Assembly: GCF_019468565.1 (NCBI RefSeq)
Contig: NZ_CP080521.1
Location: 9,920,001-9,984,000, forward strand
Length of the DNA stretch: 64,000 bases
From: Pseudonocardia sp. DSM 110487
GTDB taxonomy: Bacteria > Actinomycetota > Actinomycetes > Mycobacteriales > Pseudonocardiaceae
Direction of reading: 5' to 3'
The position numbers and the translations under genes are program-made. Each line of letters begins with the position of its first letter. Position 1 is the first letter of the stretch. Below, in pieces: positions 40,503-48,774 of the stretch. The notes under the pieces are model-generated. The model was not told the DNA's origin and did not search any database. It saw only the letters and a list, made by a program, of their open reading frames with translations.

Positions 40503-41273
40503 TCAGCGCGGCCGCAGCAGCCGCGCGCTTCCGCCCCCGAGGTGCGTGGTGCTCGGGAACCGCCTGCGGCCCGCGTTCGGGCGCGGACGCCACCGTGGTG
40601 TCTCCTTCGCCCGGAAGTAGTCGCCGCCCTTGCGTCCGGGGTCGTCGGTGCCCCACTCGCGCTTCTCGTGCACGCGCGTCATCCGCGGGATGTGCTTGCG
40701 GCAGTGGACGTAGGCCTCCTCGACCCCGACGACGACCCACCGCTCGGCCCGCCTTCCGTGCTCCTCGTCGGCTGCGACCGGCGGGTACACCGCCTCGAAC
40801 TCCGCCGCCTCCGCGATCCGGGCCGTGCCGTTGACGTGCAGGCCGATGAGGTCCTGGACGAAGTCCACCATCAACAGGCCGAGGTGCCCGTTCTCCGAGA
40901 GGTTGCCGAGGCTCGCGTGCACGCCGTTGCCGCGGTACTCCGGGTACGCGAGCGTGCGGGCGTCGAGCACGCGGATGAACCCGGGAGGCCCGGCGCGCAG
41001 CGACGCGTCGCACTCACCACGCGCATCCGCCGAGGCCACGAACACCATCTCCATCCGCTGGACGAACGCCACCATGGTCGGCAGCAGTCGATCCCTGACC
41101 TGCTCGGCATAGAAGCGGTGAGCGCGCGCTTCCGTGCCGTAAGCGCACTGGAGGGCGTGCTCACCCGCCGACCCGGGCAACGGATCGCACTCGACGGACG
41201 GCGACGACACCTCCACCGTGCGCTGGACGGTCGTCGGGCCGGTCTGGGCGAGAGGTCGAGTGCGGGGAGCCAC
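40503..41273 (-). CDS. pyridoxamine 5'-phosphate oxidase family protein
   Basis: About 256 residues from GTG 41273; the start is uncertain because AAAGG sits directly against it, and in-frame GTGs lie a little further in. The FMN-binding split-barrel reads MEMVFVASADARGECDASLRAG, FIRVLDARTLAYPEYRGNGVH and GLLMVDFVQDLIGLHVNGTARI. The C-terminal VEEAYVHCRKHIPRM is typical of the Pnpox-like FMN flavin reductase group. It is divergent from the flavohemoglobin-like gene at 41394 with ~120 bp between, so shared control in nitrosative or oxidative stress is likely (inference). Confidence 0.85.
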   Translation of the reverse strand: MAPRTRPLAQTGPTTVQRTVEVSSPSVECDPLPGSAGEHALQCAYGTEARAHRFYAEQVRDRLLPTMVAFVQRMEMVFVASADARGECDASLRAGPPGFIRVLDARTLAYPEYRGNGVHASLGNLSENGHLGLLMVDFVQDLIGLHVNGTARIAEAAEFEAVYPPVAADEEHGRRAERWVVVGVEEAYVHCRKHIPRMTRVHEKREWGTDDPGRKGGDYFRAKETPRWRPRPNAGRRRFPSTTHLGGGSARLLRPR

Positions 41274-41393
41274 CCTTTCACCGTGCCATCCGAGTGCTGA
41301 AGAGTCACCGAGAAGCGTCGCGCGCGATAAGCTGTCGCGCCAGGACCCCGGTCCGTGCTCCCCGTACCGACGAGCAGGAAGAAGCCGGCCTTC

Positions 41394-42563
41394 ATGACCG
41401 CTGAACAGTTGCTCACCGATCTGCCCAGCATCGGTGAGCCGCGCGGCGAAGAGCACGGGCTGGCGCAGCTCATCAGGGACAGCTGGGCCGAGGTCGAGCC
41501 GCACGCCGAGGAGATGGGGCGCCTCTTCTACGCCACCCTGTTCCAGAACGCGCCGGAGAGCCGCGACCTGTTCCCCGTCAACATGGAGGTGCAGCGCAGC
41601 CGCCTCATGCGCGCGCTCGTGCACGTCGTGCAGATGGTCGACCAGCCCGACGAGCTCGTGCCCTTCCTCGAGCAGCTCGGGCGCGACCACCGCAAGTTCG
41701 GCGTGGTCGCCCAGCACTACGAGGCCGTCGGGAACGCGCTGATCACCGCGATCGCCACCACCGCGGGCCCGGCCTGGACACCCTCCGTGCGCGACGCGTG
41801 GACCGACGCCTACGCCGTGGTGTCCGAGGCCATGCGCACCGCGGCCCAGGCCGAGCGCGGGCCCGCGTCATGGCTCGGCCGGGTGGTCGGGCACGAGCGT
41901 CTCGGCTGGGACCTCGCCCTCATCACCGTCCAGGCGAGCGAGCCGATCCCGTACCGCGCGGGCCAGTACGTGAGCATCGAGACCCCGCAGCGCCCGCGGC
42001 TGTGGCGCTACCTCTCGCCCGCCAACGCCCCCCGTGAGGACGGCATCCTCGAGTTCCACGTTCGCGCCGTCGACGGCGGCTGGGTGAGCCGGGCCATCGT
42101 CGCCCACTCCCGCATCGGCGACACCTGGCGCATCGGCCCCCCGATGGGACGCATGCACGTCGACCCCACCACAGGGCGTGACCTGCTGATGATCAGCGGC
42201 GGCACCGGCCTGGCCCCCCTCAAGGCCCTGCTCGAGGACATCGCGGAGCGGCCGGAGCAACCCCGCACCCAGGTGTTCGTCGGCGGCCGCACATGGGACG
42301 ACCTCTACGACTTCACCAGCCTCCGCAAGTTCTCCTACAGCAACACATGGCTGGACGTCATCCCCGTCGTGGAGGAGGACGAGGGCTCATCAGGGGCCGA
42401 GCACGGCACCCTCGCCGACGTCGTCACCCGGTACGGGGCGTGGGTCGACCACGACGTCCTGGTCTGCGGCTCGCCCGCCATGATCCGTTCCACGGTCTCC
42501 CGGATGCTGGTCGCAGGCACGCCGCTGGACCGGATCAAGTACGACCCGTTCACGATGGACTGA
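41394..42563 (+). CDS. flavohemoglobin-like globin/FAD/NAD reductase (Rv0385-like)
   Basis: 389 residues, nearly the length of Rv0385. A globin domain occupies residues ~20-155 (LFYATLFQNAPESRDLFPV, with the proximal His in RDHRKFGVVAQHYEAVG). An FAD domain follows (RAGQYVSIETPQ, LWRYLSPAN), then an NAD domain (GGTGLAPLKALLE, VLVCGSPAMI). Flavohemoglobins convert nitric oxide to nitrate. This group differs from canonical Hmp in heme-pocket residues, so the activity may differ. I prefer ATG 41394 over GTG 41355 by comparison with Rv0385. Confidence 0.9.
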   Translation: MTAEQLLTDLPSIGEPRGEEHGLAQLIRDSWAEVEPHAEEMGRLFYATLFQNAPESRDLFPVNMEVQRSRLMRALVHVVQMVDQPDELVPFLEQLGRDHRKFGVVAQHYEAVGNALITAIATTAGPAWTPSVRDAWTDAYAVVSEAMRTAAQAERGPASWLGRVVGHERLGWDLALITVQASEPIPYRAGQYVSIETPQRPRLWRYLSPANAPREDGILEFHVRAVDGGWVSRAIVAHSRIGDTWRIGPPMGRMHVDPTTGRDLLMISGGTGLAPLKALLEDIAERPEQPRTQVFVGGRTWDDLYDFTSLRKFSYSNTWLDVIPVVEEDEGSSGAEHGTLADVVTRYGAWVDHDVLVCGSPAMIRSTVSRMLVAGTPLDRIKYDPFTMD

Positions 42564-42622
42564 GCTTCTCGCTCGTCGAGCAGGCGACGCTCCAGGTGGT
42601 CGACCTGCGGGTGAGCGAACCG

Positions 42623-43432
42623 CTACCAGGCGTCCGCAGAACGGACGGCGAGGACGTGTAGCTCCCGCGTTCCGCGGAACGCGTCGCGACCGTGCAGGAA
42701 GCGGTAGTTGTCCACCGCCATGAGGTCGCCCGCCTCGAGGCGGAAACGCGGGGCGCAGTCGAACGCGGTGGCGAGCACGTCGGCGTACTCGTCGAGGAAG
42801 ACCATGTGCTCGTCCCAGCGCGGTTCGCGGGGCACCGGGGCGGCGTAGTCGCTCGCCCGCACGACGCGCCTGCCGCCGCGGGTCCACTCGACGAGCCTGC
42901 GGACGAGCGGCGTCGCCGGCACCCCCCGGGCCGGCGTGCGCCATCCGCCGAAGTAGTCGACGTCGCATCGGGTGAGGAACGCGTGCAGCTCCGGTGCGGC
43001 CTCGCCGAGCCGGTCGACGAGGGCGTACCCGTCGATCAGCACCGAGTCGCCACCGGACGGCGCGGGGGACGAGCAGAGCATGTAGAGGTAGTCCTCGTCC
43101 GGCTCCCGCATGAGCACGCGGCGGCCGTGGACCTCGACCACCACGTTGGCGCCGTCCGAGTGCAGTCCGAGCGCCGGGCTGTCGGTGCCGCCCTGGGGAC
43201 GGATGCCCGTCAGCGCTCGCAGCCTGCCACCGAGGGTCCGGCCGGCGGCGATCACCAGCTCGTCGGGCTCGGTCGGCGTGTTCGGCACGATCACCACGCC
43301 GTCCCGCTCGAACACGGCGCGGCTCTGCGGCACGCCGGCCCGTGCCGGCACGACACCGACCGCGCCGAGCGCCTCCTTCAGATCGGGCCGAACGAGGCCC
43401 AGCCTGCGGCCACTCACCTCTCTGGTCGCCAC
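42623..43432 (-). CDS. Fe(II)/2-oxoglutarate-dependent oxygenase (TauD/clavaminate-synthase-like)
   Basis: 269 residues with a double-stranded beta-helix. The iron ligands fit LHSDG (HxD) and the distal His in RFLHGRDAF; the Arg for 2-oxoglutarate lies in HVLAVRSAD. The N-terminal part VFERDGVVIVPNTP matches TauD/AsnO-like hydroxylases that act on amino acids or small acids. The GTG at 43432 follows an AGGAG site; GTG 43438 is possible. It ends 36 bp after the permease gene of an ABC importer, so it probably hydroxylates the imported compound. Confidence 0.85.
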   Translation of the reverse strand: MATREVSGRRLGLVRPDLKEALGAVGVVPARAGVPQSRAVFERDGVVIVPNTPTEPDELVIAAGRTLGGRLRALTGIRPQGGTDSPALGLHSDGANVVVEVHGRRVLMREPDEDYLYMLCSSPAPSGGDSVLIDGYALVDRLGEAAPELHAFLTRCDVDYFGGWRTPARGVPATPLVRRLVEWTRGGRRVVRASDYAAPVPREPRWDEHMVFLDEYADVLATAFDCAPRFRLEAGDLMAVDNYRFLHGRDAFRGTRELHVLAVRSADAW

Positions 43433-43467
43433 GTGCACTCCTGTCGCCAATAAACTGCAACAGCACC

Positions 43468-44241
43468 TTATGTGCTGTCCCAGCGGCGCTCCAACCGGCG
43501 CCCGAGCACGGTGACGCACGTCGCTGCGACCACGATCGCCGCGGCCGGCACCAGCACCAGCTGCGGGGCGAGGAACATGAACTGCCGCCCCTCGGCCAGC
43601 ATCACCCCCCACTCGGGCGTCGGAGGCTGGACGCCGAGGCCGAGGAACGACAGGCCTGCGATCGACAGCAGGACGTTGGCGAACCGCATGCAGGCGTGGG
43701 CCACGAGGGGGCGCAGCGCGTTCGGCAGGACGTGCCGCACCGCGATGCGGACCGGTCCGGCACCGATCGCCACCGCGCCTTCGACGTACTCCCTCGCGCG
43801 CTCGCGCAGGGTGAGGTGGTGCGCGAGCCGCGCGAAGGGCGACCACCCGGTGACCAGAACGGCGAGCAGCAGCGTGGCGGTGCCCGGCTCGCGCACGGCC
43901 GCGATGACCAGCCCGACGATGATCGTGGGGATGGCGGCGAGGACGTCGACACCCCGTTGCACGAACCCGGCCGCCACACCGCCTCCGTATCCGGACAGCA
44001 ACCCCGCGGCCGTGCCCAGCACCGCGCAGACGGCCAGGGCGATGGCCGTGAGCCCGACCGAGATCCACGCGCCGTCGGCCAGCCGGGCGAACACGTCCCG
44101 GCCGAGGTGGTCGGTGCCCAGCGGATGGGCGAACGACGGGGCCGCAAAGCGGTCGGTGAGGTCGGTCGCCACCGGGTCCAGCGGAAGGAGCCACGCGATC
44201 GCGGCCCCGGCCACCACGAGAACGACCCACACCCGCTTCAT
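43468..44241 (-). CDS. peptide/nickel-type ABC transporter permease (DppC-like)
   Basis: 257-residue inner-membrane subunit with about five to six hydrophobic segments. HPLGTDHLGRDVFARLADGA is the DppC-family N-terminal motif, and the EAA-loop region EYVEGAVAIGAGPVRIAVRHVLPN contacts the ATPase. ATG 44241 overlaps the upstream permease gene by 4 bp. The stop lies inside a small inverted repeat (43460-43478, 7-bp arms, 5-base loop). No ATPase genes follow. Confidence 0.92.
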   Translation of the reverse strand: MKRVWVVLVVAGAAIAWLLPLDPVATDLTDRFAAPSFAHPLGTDHLGRDVFARLADGAWISVGLTAIALAVCAVLGTAAGLLSGYGGGVAAGFVQRGVDVLAAIPTIIVGLVIAAVREPGTATLLLAVLVTGWSPFARLAHHLTLRERAREYVEGAVAIGAGPVRIAVRHVLPNALRPLVAHACMRFANVLLSIAGLSFLGLGVQPPTPEWGVMLAEGRQFMFLAPQLVLVPAAAIVVAATCVTVLGRRLERRWDST

Positions 44242-45173
44242 CGCTGCGCCGCCGCCCTTGCGACCGGGTCGAGCGCCAGCTGCAGCATCTCGGCCGCCAG
44301 CGCGGCCAGCACCGCGATCACCACGACGGCGAGCAGCCCGGCCTGGACCATCGGCAGGTCCTGGCCGATCACCGCGTCGTAGAGCAACCGGCCCAGCCCC
44401 GGCACCGCGAACACGACCTCGACGACGACGGCCCCGCTGAGCAGGCCCGCGAAGAACAACCCGGAGAGCGACGCCACCGCGGTGAGCGCCAGCCGGGCCC
44501 CGTGGCGCCACAGCACGGCGCCGGCGGCGAGGCCCTTCGCCCGCGCCAGCACCACATGCGGGCGGGACAGCACGTCGGCCGTCTCGGCGCGGGTGAGCTG
44601 GGCGGCGAGCGCGGCCGGGAACGCCGCGAGCGTCAGCGCGGGGAGTACGGCCTGTGCCGGGCTGCCCCACCCCAGCGCCGGCAGCAGCGGGATCGCCACC
44701 GCGAGCAGCAGGACCAGCACCGGCGCGAGGATGAACTCGGGCACGGCGACCCCCAGCACCGACGTCACCGTCACGATCCGGTCCACCAGCCCTCGCGGGC
44801 GGCGGGCAGCGTGCACACCCGCCGGGATCCCGATCACCGCAGCGAGCACGAGCGCCAGCACCGCCAGCACCGCCGACACGCCGAGCGCAGACGCGAGTTG
44901 CGGGGCGACCGGCGTCCGGGTCGCGTACGACAGTCCGAGGTCACCGGTGAGAACGTGCCAGAACCAGCGGAGGAACTGCTCAGGGAGCGGCCGGTCCAGC
45001 CCGAGTTCGGCGGCCACGCGCGCGGCCGCCATCGGGTCGGGCTCGGCCTCCGCCACCCGGCTTCGCAGCACGGCACGGACGGCGTCCACGCCGGCCAGCC
45101 GGGGCAGCAGGAAGATCAGTACGGATGCCGCGAGGACGACCGCGGGCAACGCCACGAGCCGCCGGGTGATCAT
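44238..45173 (-). CDS. peptide/nickel-type ABC transporter permease (DppB-like)
   Basis: 311 residues, the second membrane subunit. The N-terminal MITRRLVALPAVVLAASVLIF segment, the loop with RAVLRSRVAEAEPD, LGLDRPLPEQFLRWFWHVL and the EAA-like TADVLSRPHVVLARAKGLAA are typical of DppB/NikB. It overlaps the binding-protein gene by 4 bp upstream and the DppC-like gene by 4 bp downstream. Confidence 0.92.
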   Translation of the reverse strand: MITRRLVALPAVVLAASVLIFLLPRLAGVDAVRAVLRSRVAEAEPDPMAAARVAAELGLDRPLPEQFLRWFWHVLTGDLGLSYATRTPVAPQLASALGVSAVLAVLALVLAAVIGIPAGVHAARRPRGLVDRIVTVTSVLGVAVPEFILAPVLVLLLAVAIPLLPALGWGSPAQAVLPALTLAAFPAALAAQLTRAETADVLSRPHVVLARAKGLAAGAVLWRHGARLALTAVASLSGLFFAGLLSGAVVVEVVFAVPGLGRLLYDAVIGQDLPMVQAGLLAVVVIAVLAALAAEMLQLALDPVARAAAQR

Positions 45174-46708
45174 CCGGTGACGGCGAGCTGAGGCGTCACC
45201 AGCTGCTTGGTCATCGGGTCGAGCGTGTAGCCGACGACGTTGTGGGAGACCCCGTTCTCCAGCGAGTGCACCAGCGGAACACCGACCGCGTCGTCGACGA
45301 GCATGCTGGCGGCCGCACGGAAGACGTCCTGGCGCGCCGCGACGTCAGTGGTTGTGTCGAGCGTTCCGACCAGCGAGTCGAACGCGGCCGAGCAGTAGTG
45401 GTTGATGTTGTAGGACCCGTCACACGTGTAGTCGCTCCGCAGCGTCGCACCCGCGTCCGGGACGTCGGTGAGGTAGCTGCGGGAGAGCAGGAACATGTCG
45501 TAGCGGCCGGCGAGCACCTCCGGCTCCTGCGTGCCGTACTCACCGATCTGGATCTCGGCGTCGATACCGGCCTCGCGCAGCATCGCCTGCACCGCGGTGG
45601 CGAGGGTGGGCAGCTCCGGCCGGTTCTGGTAGGTCCAGAGCCGGACGCGCAGCGGGTTGTCGGGACCATGCCCTGCCTCGGTGAGCAGCGCCCTCGCCCC
45701 CGCGACGTCCGGCGCGGGGGCCGGACCCTGCGCACCCCACGCGACCGCAGGGCCGAACAGCTCGGACGCCGGTACCGCCGACCCGGCGAGGGCCTGCTCG
45801 GCGAGCGCCGTGCGGTCGACGGCCCGGGTGACCGCCTGCCGGATCCGCGCGTCGTCGAACGGGGCGGCGGACTGGTTCATGAGGAGCGAGACGGTGCGCG
45901 GGGCGGCGACCGTCTGGTCGTCGAATCCCGAACCGGCGGAGAACTCCAGCAGGGTCGACTCGGGCAGCCCCTGCGCGATGTCGACGTCACCGGCCCGGAG
46001 CGCGAGCGCCCGTGCGGACGGGTCGTCGACGAACGTTGCGCTCACCCGCGCGAGCGCAGGCCGGCCGCCCCAGTAGCCGTCGAACCGCTCCAGCACCGCT
46101 TGCTGCGTGCCCTCCACGGCGGTGAGCCTCATCGGGCCGGTACCCGTCCCGATCACCGACGGCGCGCCCCCTGCGTAGGCCGACGGGGCGAGGATCACAG
46201 CGTTCGGGCTGCTCATCCGCAGCGGGAGGATCGGGTCGGGATGCGCCGTCGCGATCCGCACGGCGTCGGCGCCGTCCTCGACCGCGGCCAGGCCGAGCCC
46301 GCGCAGCGCGCGTGGCGGCGCCGCCACCCCGGCCACGTAGCCGAGCGCCGTGACGACCGCCGCGGGCGTCAATGGAGTGCCGTCGTGGAACGTCACTCCA
46401 GAACGCAGCACGAACCGCCACGTGAGCGGATCGATCTGCGACCAGGATTCCGCGAGGGCCGGTCGCACCTGACCGTCGGCGCTCGCGGCGGTCAGCGCCT
46501 CGGTGGCGCCGAGCTGGGTGAGGATGTACGCGTCGTCGGTGTCGATCGCGTAGCCCGAGCGCGGGGAGAACTGCGCGGCGATCCGCAGCTCGCCGTCCGG
46601 CACCGGCGTGCCGCCCTCCCCGCCACCGCCCCGACCGCAGGCGGCGAGGAGCGCGAGCACCGCGATCACGGTTGCGACGGCGGAGCGATGCCGGGCATGG
46701 CGGTGCAT
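45170..46708 (-). CDS. extracellular solute-binding lipoprotein, family 5
   Basis: 512 residues with a signal peptide ending in lipobox LLAAC, so it is membrane-anchored outside the cell. SBP_bac_5 features include ALAESWSQIDPLTWRFVLR, GVTFHDGTPLTPAAVV and AVTRAVDRTALAEQALAG. Family members bind oligopeptides, nickel or metallophore complexes, or opines. First gene of the importer operon (binding protein, DppB, DppC, dioxygenase). The ligand is unknown; the linked dioxygenase suggests an amino-acid-like compound. Confidence 0.92.
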   Translation of the reverse strand: MHRHARHRSAVATVIAVLALLAACGRGGGGEGGTPVPDGELRIAAQFSPRSGYAIDTDDAYILTQLGATEALTAASADGQVRPALAESWSQIDPLTWRFVLRSGVTFHDGTPLTPAAVVTALGYVAGVAAPPRALRGLGLAAVEDGADAVRIATAHPDPILPLRMSSPNAVILAPSAYAGGAPSVIGTGTGPMRLTAVEGTQQAVLERFDGYWGGRPALARVSATFVDDPSARALALRAGDVDIAQGLPESTLLEFSAGSGFDDQTVAAPRTVSLLMNQSAAPFDDARIRQAVTRAVDRTALAEQALAGSAVPASELFGPAVAWGAQGPAPAPDVAGARALLTEAGHGPDNPLRVRLWTYQNRPELPTLATAVQAMLREAGIDAEIQIGEYGTQEPEVLAGRYDMFLLSRSYLTDVPDAGATLRSDYTCDGSYNINHYCSAAFDSLVGTLDTTTDVAARQDVFRAAASMLVDDAVGVPLVHSLENGVSHNVVGYTLDPMTKQLVTPQLAVTG

Positions 46709-46755
46709 CGAGGGCCTTTCGGGGGCACGGAACGGGCGAACGGATCATCTGTAGG

Positions 46756-46793
46756 TATGCACAACCTGTCAACTATGTGCGCTGATGTGCATA
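46756..46793. promoter_or_regulatory. inverted repeat in the divergent importer/MFS promoter region
   Basis: TATGCACA (46756-46763) and its exact complement TGTGCATA (46786-46793) face each other across 22 bases. A further related CTATGTGC lies at 46773-46780. It is in the 143-bp gap between the divergent binding-protein gene (start 46708) and the MFS gene (start 46852). A shared operator for both units is likely; the regulator is not in the window. Confidence 0.55.
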
Positions 46794-46851
46794 GATGTAT
46801 CCGAACCCGGCGTTGTCACCGAACTGCTGCAGATGCTAGTACTTGGCAATA

Positions 46852-48117
46852 ATGACGACCATCGAGAAGACGACGGCGCGCCGCCGGTTCGGCGTGCTCC
46901 GTGACTTCGGGCGCCTCCCCCGCGTGATGCGGCTGCTCGTGCTCACCCAGCTGGCCTTCAACATCGGCTTCTACATGGTGCTGCCCTACCTGGCCATGCA
47001 CCTCACCGAGGACCTCGCGCTCGCAGGCGCGGTGGTCGGACTCGTGCTCGGCCTGCGCACGTTCAGCCAGCAGGGCCTGTTCGTCGTCGGCGGCACGCTC
47101 ACCGACCGTTTCGGCGCGAAGCCGGTCGTCCTCGCGGGTTGCACGCTCCGCGTGGCCGGGTTCGTCCTGCTCGGGCTGGCCGAGGGTCTGCCGGCCGTGC
47201 TCGCAGGCGCCGTTCTCACCGGGTTCGCCGCCGCGCTGTTCTCACCGGCCGTGGAGTCGTCGCTCGCCCGGGAGGCCGGTGAGCGGGCGAAGGCGGGTGG
47301 GCCGGGGCGAGCGGACGTGTTCGCGATGCTCGCGATCAGCGGCCAGGTCGGAACGGTCGTCGGGCCGCTCGTCGGAACGGCGCTGCTCGTCGTCGGGTTC
47401 CAGCTGTCCTGCCTTGTCGCCGCGGCGGTGTTCGTGCTGATCGGCATCGCCCACCTGCGTTGGCTGCCACGCAGGCCCGCGCAGCACGCAGGCGAGCCGC
47501 TGCTCGCCGGGTGGGCCGAGGTGGTGCGCAACCGGCGCTTCATGGTGTTCGCGGCGGGCTACTCGGGCTACCTGCTCTGCTACAACCAGCTCTACCTGGC
47601 GTTGCCCACCGAGCTGCGCAGGGCCACCGGCGACCAGGCCGCCCTCGGGTGGCTCTTCGTGCTCGCCTCCGTGATGGTGATCACCGGTCAGATGGCGGCC
47701 ACCCGCTGGGGTCGCCGGATCGGAGCGGCCCGCGCGATCGTGCTGGGCTTCGGGCTCATGGCCGTGTCATTTCTCACGGTCGCGGTCGCGGTACTGCTGC
47801 CCGGATCCACTGACCAGGTGCCGCTCTGGCCTGCCGTGACGATGGTCGCGCTGCTCACCGCCGGGGAGATGCTCGCCGTTCCCGTCGCCCAGGACCTCGT
47901 GCCACGCCTGGCCGGTGAGCGCCGACTCGGCGTCTACTTCGGGGTGCTCTCCTCGGCCGGAGGGCTCGCCGTGCTCGTCTGCAGCACGGCGGTGGGCGCG
48001 CTGCTCGATCCGGCGGTTGCCGCTCCCGTTGTTCCGTGGCTGGTCCTCGCCTGCGTGCCCGTGGTCAGCGCCGTGATCATCGGCCTACTGGCCCGGCGCG
48101 GGTCCTTGATCAGCTGA
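46852..48117 (+). CDS. MFS transporter
   Basis: 421 residues with about twelve hydrophobic segments in two halves. MRLLVLTQLAFNIGFYMVLP opens the first half and the loop 2-3 motif is GGTLTDRFGAKPVV. It resembles the MdtH-type drug efflux branch. ATG 46852 was chosen; the frame also has TTG at 46843. It is divergent from the importer operon and may export a product related to the imported compound, as in metallophore systems (inference). Confidence 0.88.
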   Translation: MTTIEKTTARRRFGVLRDFGRLPRVMRLLVLTQLAFNIGFYMVLPYLAMHLTEDLALAGAVVGLVLGLRTFSQQGLFVVGGTLTDRFGAKPVVLAGCTLRVAGFVLLGLAEGLPAVLAGAVLTGFAAALFSPAVESSLAREAGERAKAGGPGRADVFAMLAISGQVGTVVGPLVGTALLVVGFQLSCLVAAAVFVLIGIAHLRWLPRRPAQHAGEPLLAGWAEVVRNRRFMVFAAGYSGYLLCYNQLYLALPTELRRATGDQAALGWLFVLASVMVITGQMAATRWGRRIGAARAIVLGFGLMAVSFLTVAVAVLLPGSTDQVPLWPAVTMVALLTAGEMLAVPVAQDLVPRLAGERRLGVYFGVLSSAGGLAVLVCSTAVGALLDPAVAAPVVPWLVLACVPVVSAVIIGLLARRGSLIS

Positions 48118-48166
48118 ACGGCGCGGAGGCGGCCGGATGCGGCCGCGTGTGCGCCCAGCCGATGAT

Positions 48167-48334
48167 CTAGTGTCCCGAACCGGAAGTCCGGTGCATAAAT
48201 CGGCGGATCCAGGTTTCCGCTGGGCGTGCCGGCGAGCCGGCCTCGTACCGGGCGTACTCGGCCGGATCGCCGGTGCGCCCAGCGGGAAGCTGGGCCGTCG
48301 AGTTATGTGGTGGACTTCCGGTTCGGGACACTAG
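48167..48334. repeat. 168-bp palindromic MITE-like element
   Basis: Perfect 23-bp terminal inverted repeats lie at 48167-48189 and 48312-48334, starting CTAGTGTCCCGAACCGG. The interior is also nearly self-complementary: CGCTGGGCG near 48219 pairs with CGCCCAGCG near 48286, and central CCGGCGAGCCGGCC pairs with GGCCGGATCGCCGG. The ends carry CTAG, perhaps reflecting the target. The element lies between the MFS and hspR stop codons, 2 bp from hspR's. No coding capacity is evident, so it would move only with a transposase supplied elsewhere. Confidence 0.8.
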
Positions 48335-48336
48335 GC

Positions 48337-48774
48337 CTATTTGCGCGGCTTCGGCCGCCAGACGACGAGGGCCTGGCGGCGGTCGACCGGGACGAGGTCG
48401 CGGCGGTACGACGCGTGCACCGCGGCCGCGGCGTGCTCGGCCGCGGCGCGGGCGGCGGCCAGCTCCTGCTCGAGCTCCTCCAGGCGGTTGCGCAGCTCGT
48501 CGGTCACCTGCTCCAGCTCGATGATCCGCTTGATGCCCGCGAGGTTGACGCCTTCCTCCTGGGAGAGCCGCTGCACCTCGCGGAGCAGCGCGATGTCGCG
48601 CGGTGAGTAGCGGCGCCCTCCGCCTGCGGCCCGGCCGGGGCTGACCAGCCCCAGCCGGTCGTAACTGCGCAACGTCTGGGCGTGCAGGCCGGCGAGCTCG
48701 GCCGCCACGGAGATCACGAAGATGGGGCTGTCCATGTTCGTGCCGGGCGGCAGCCCGTGGCCACCAGTGGTCAT
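48337..48774 (-). CDS. hspR: heat-shock repressor HspR
   Basis: A 145-residue MerR-type regulator that represses dnaK and clpB through HAIR elements. The winged helix has PIFVISVAAELAGLHAQTLRSYDRLGLVSPGRAAGGGRRYS with the MerR signature. A helical region with QELAAARAAAEHAA follows, then a basic tail. It overlaps dnaJ by 4 bp and is last in dnaK-grpE-dnaJ-hspR, giving autoregulation. A palindromic element begins 2 bp beyond its stop. Confidence 0.96.
   Translation of the reverse strand: MTTGGHGLPPGTNMDSPIFVISVAAELAGLHAQTLRSYDRLGLVSPGRAAGGGRRYSPRDIALLREVQRLSQEEGVNLAGIKRIIELEQVTDELRNRLEELEQELAAARAAAEHAAAAVHASYRRDLVPVDRRQALVVWRPKPRK

Noticed and set aside
43460..43478. 7-bp inverted repeat at the end of the DppC-like gene as a full terminator
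   Set aside because: Short stem without a T-tract, and the dioxygenase gene follows at 30 bp; at most an attenuator, mentioned under the permease.
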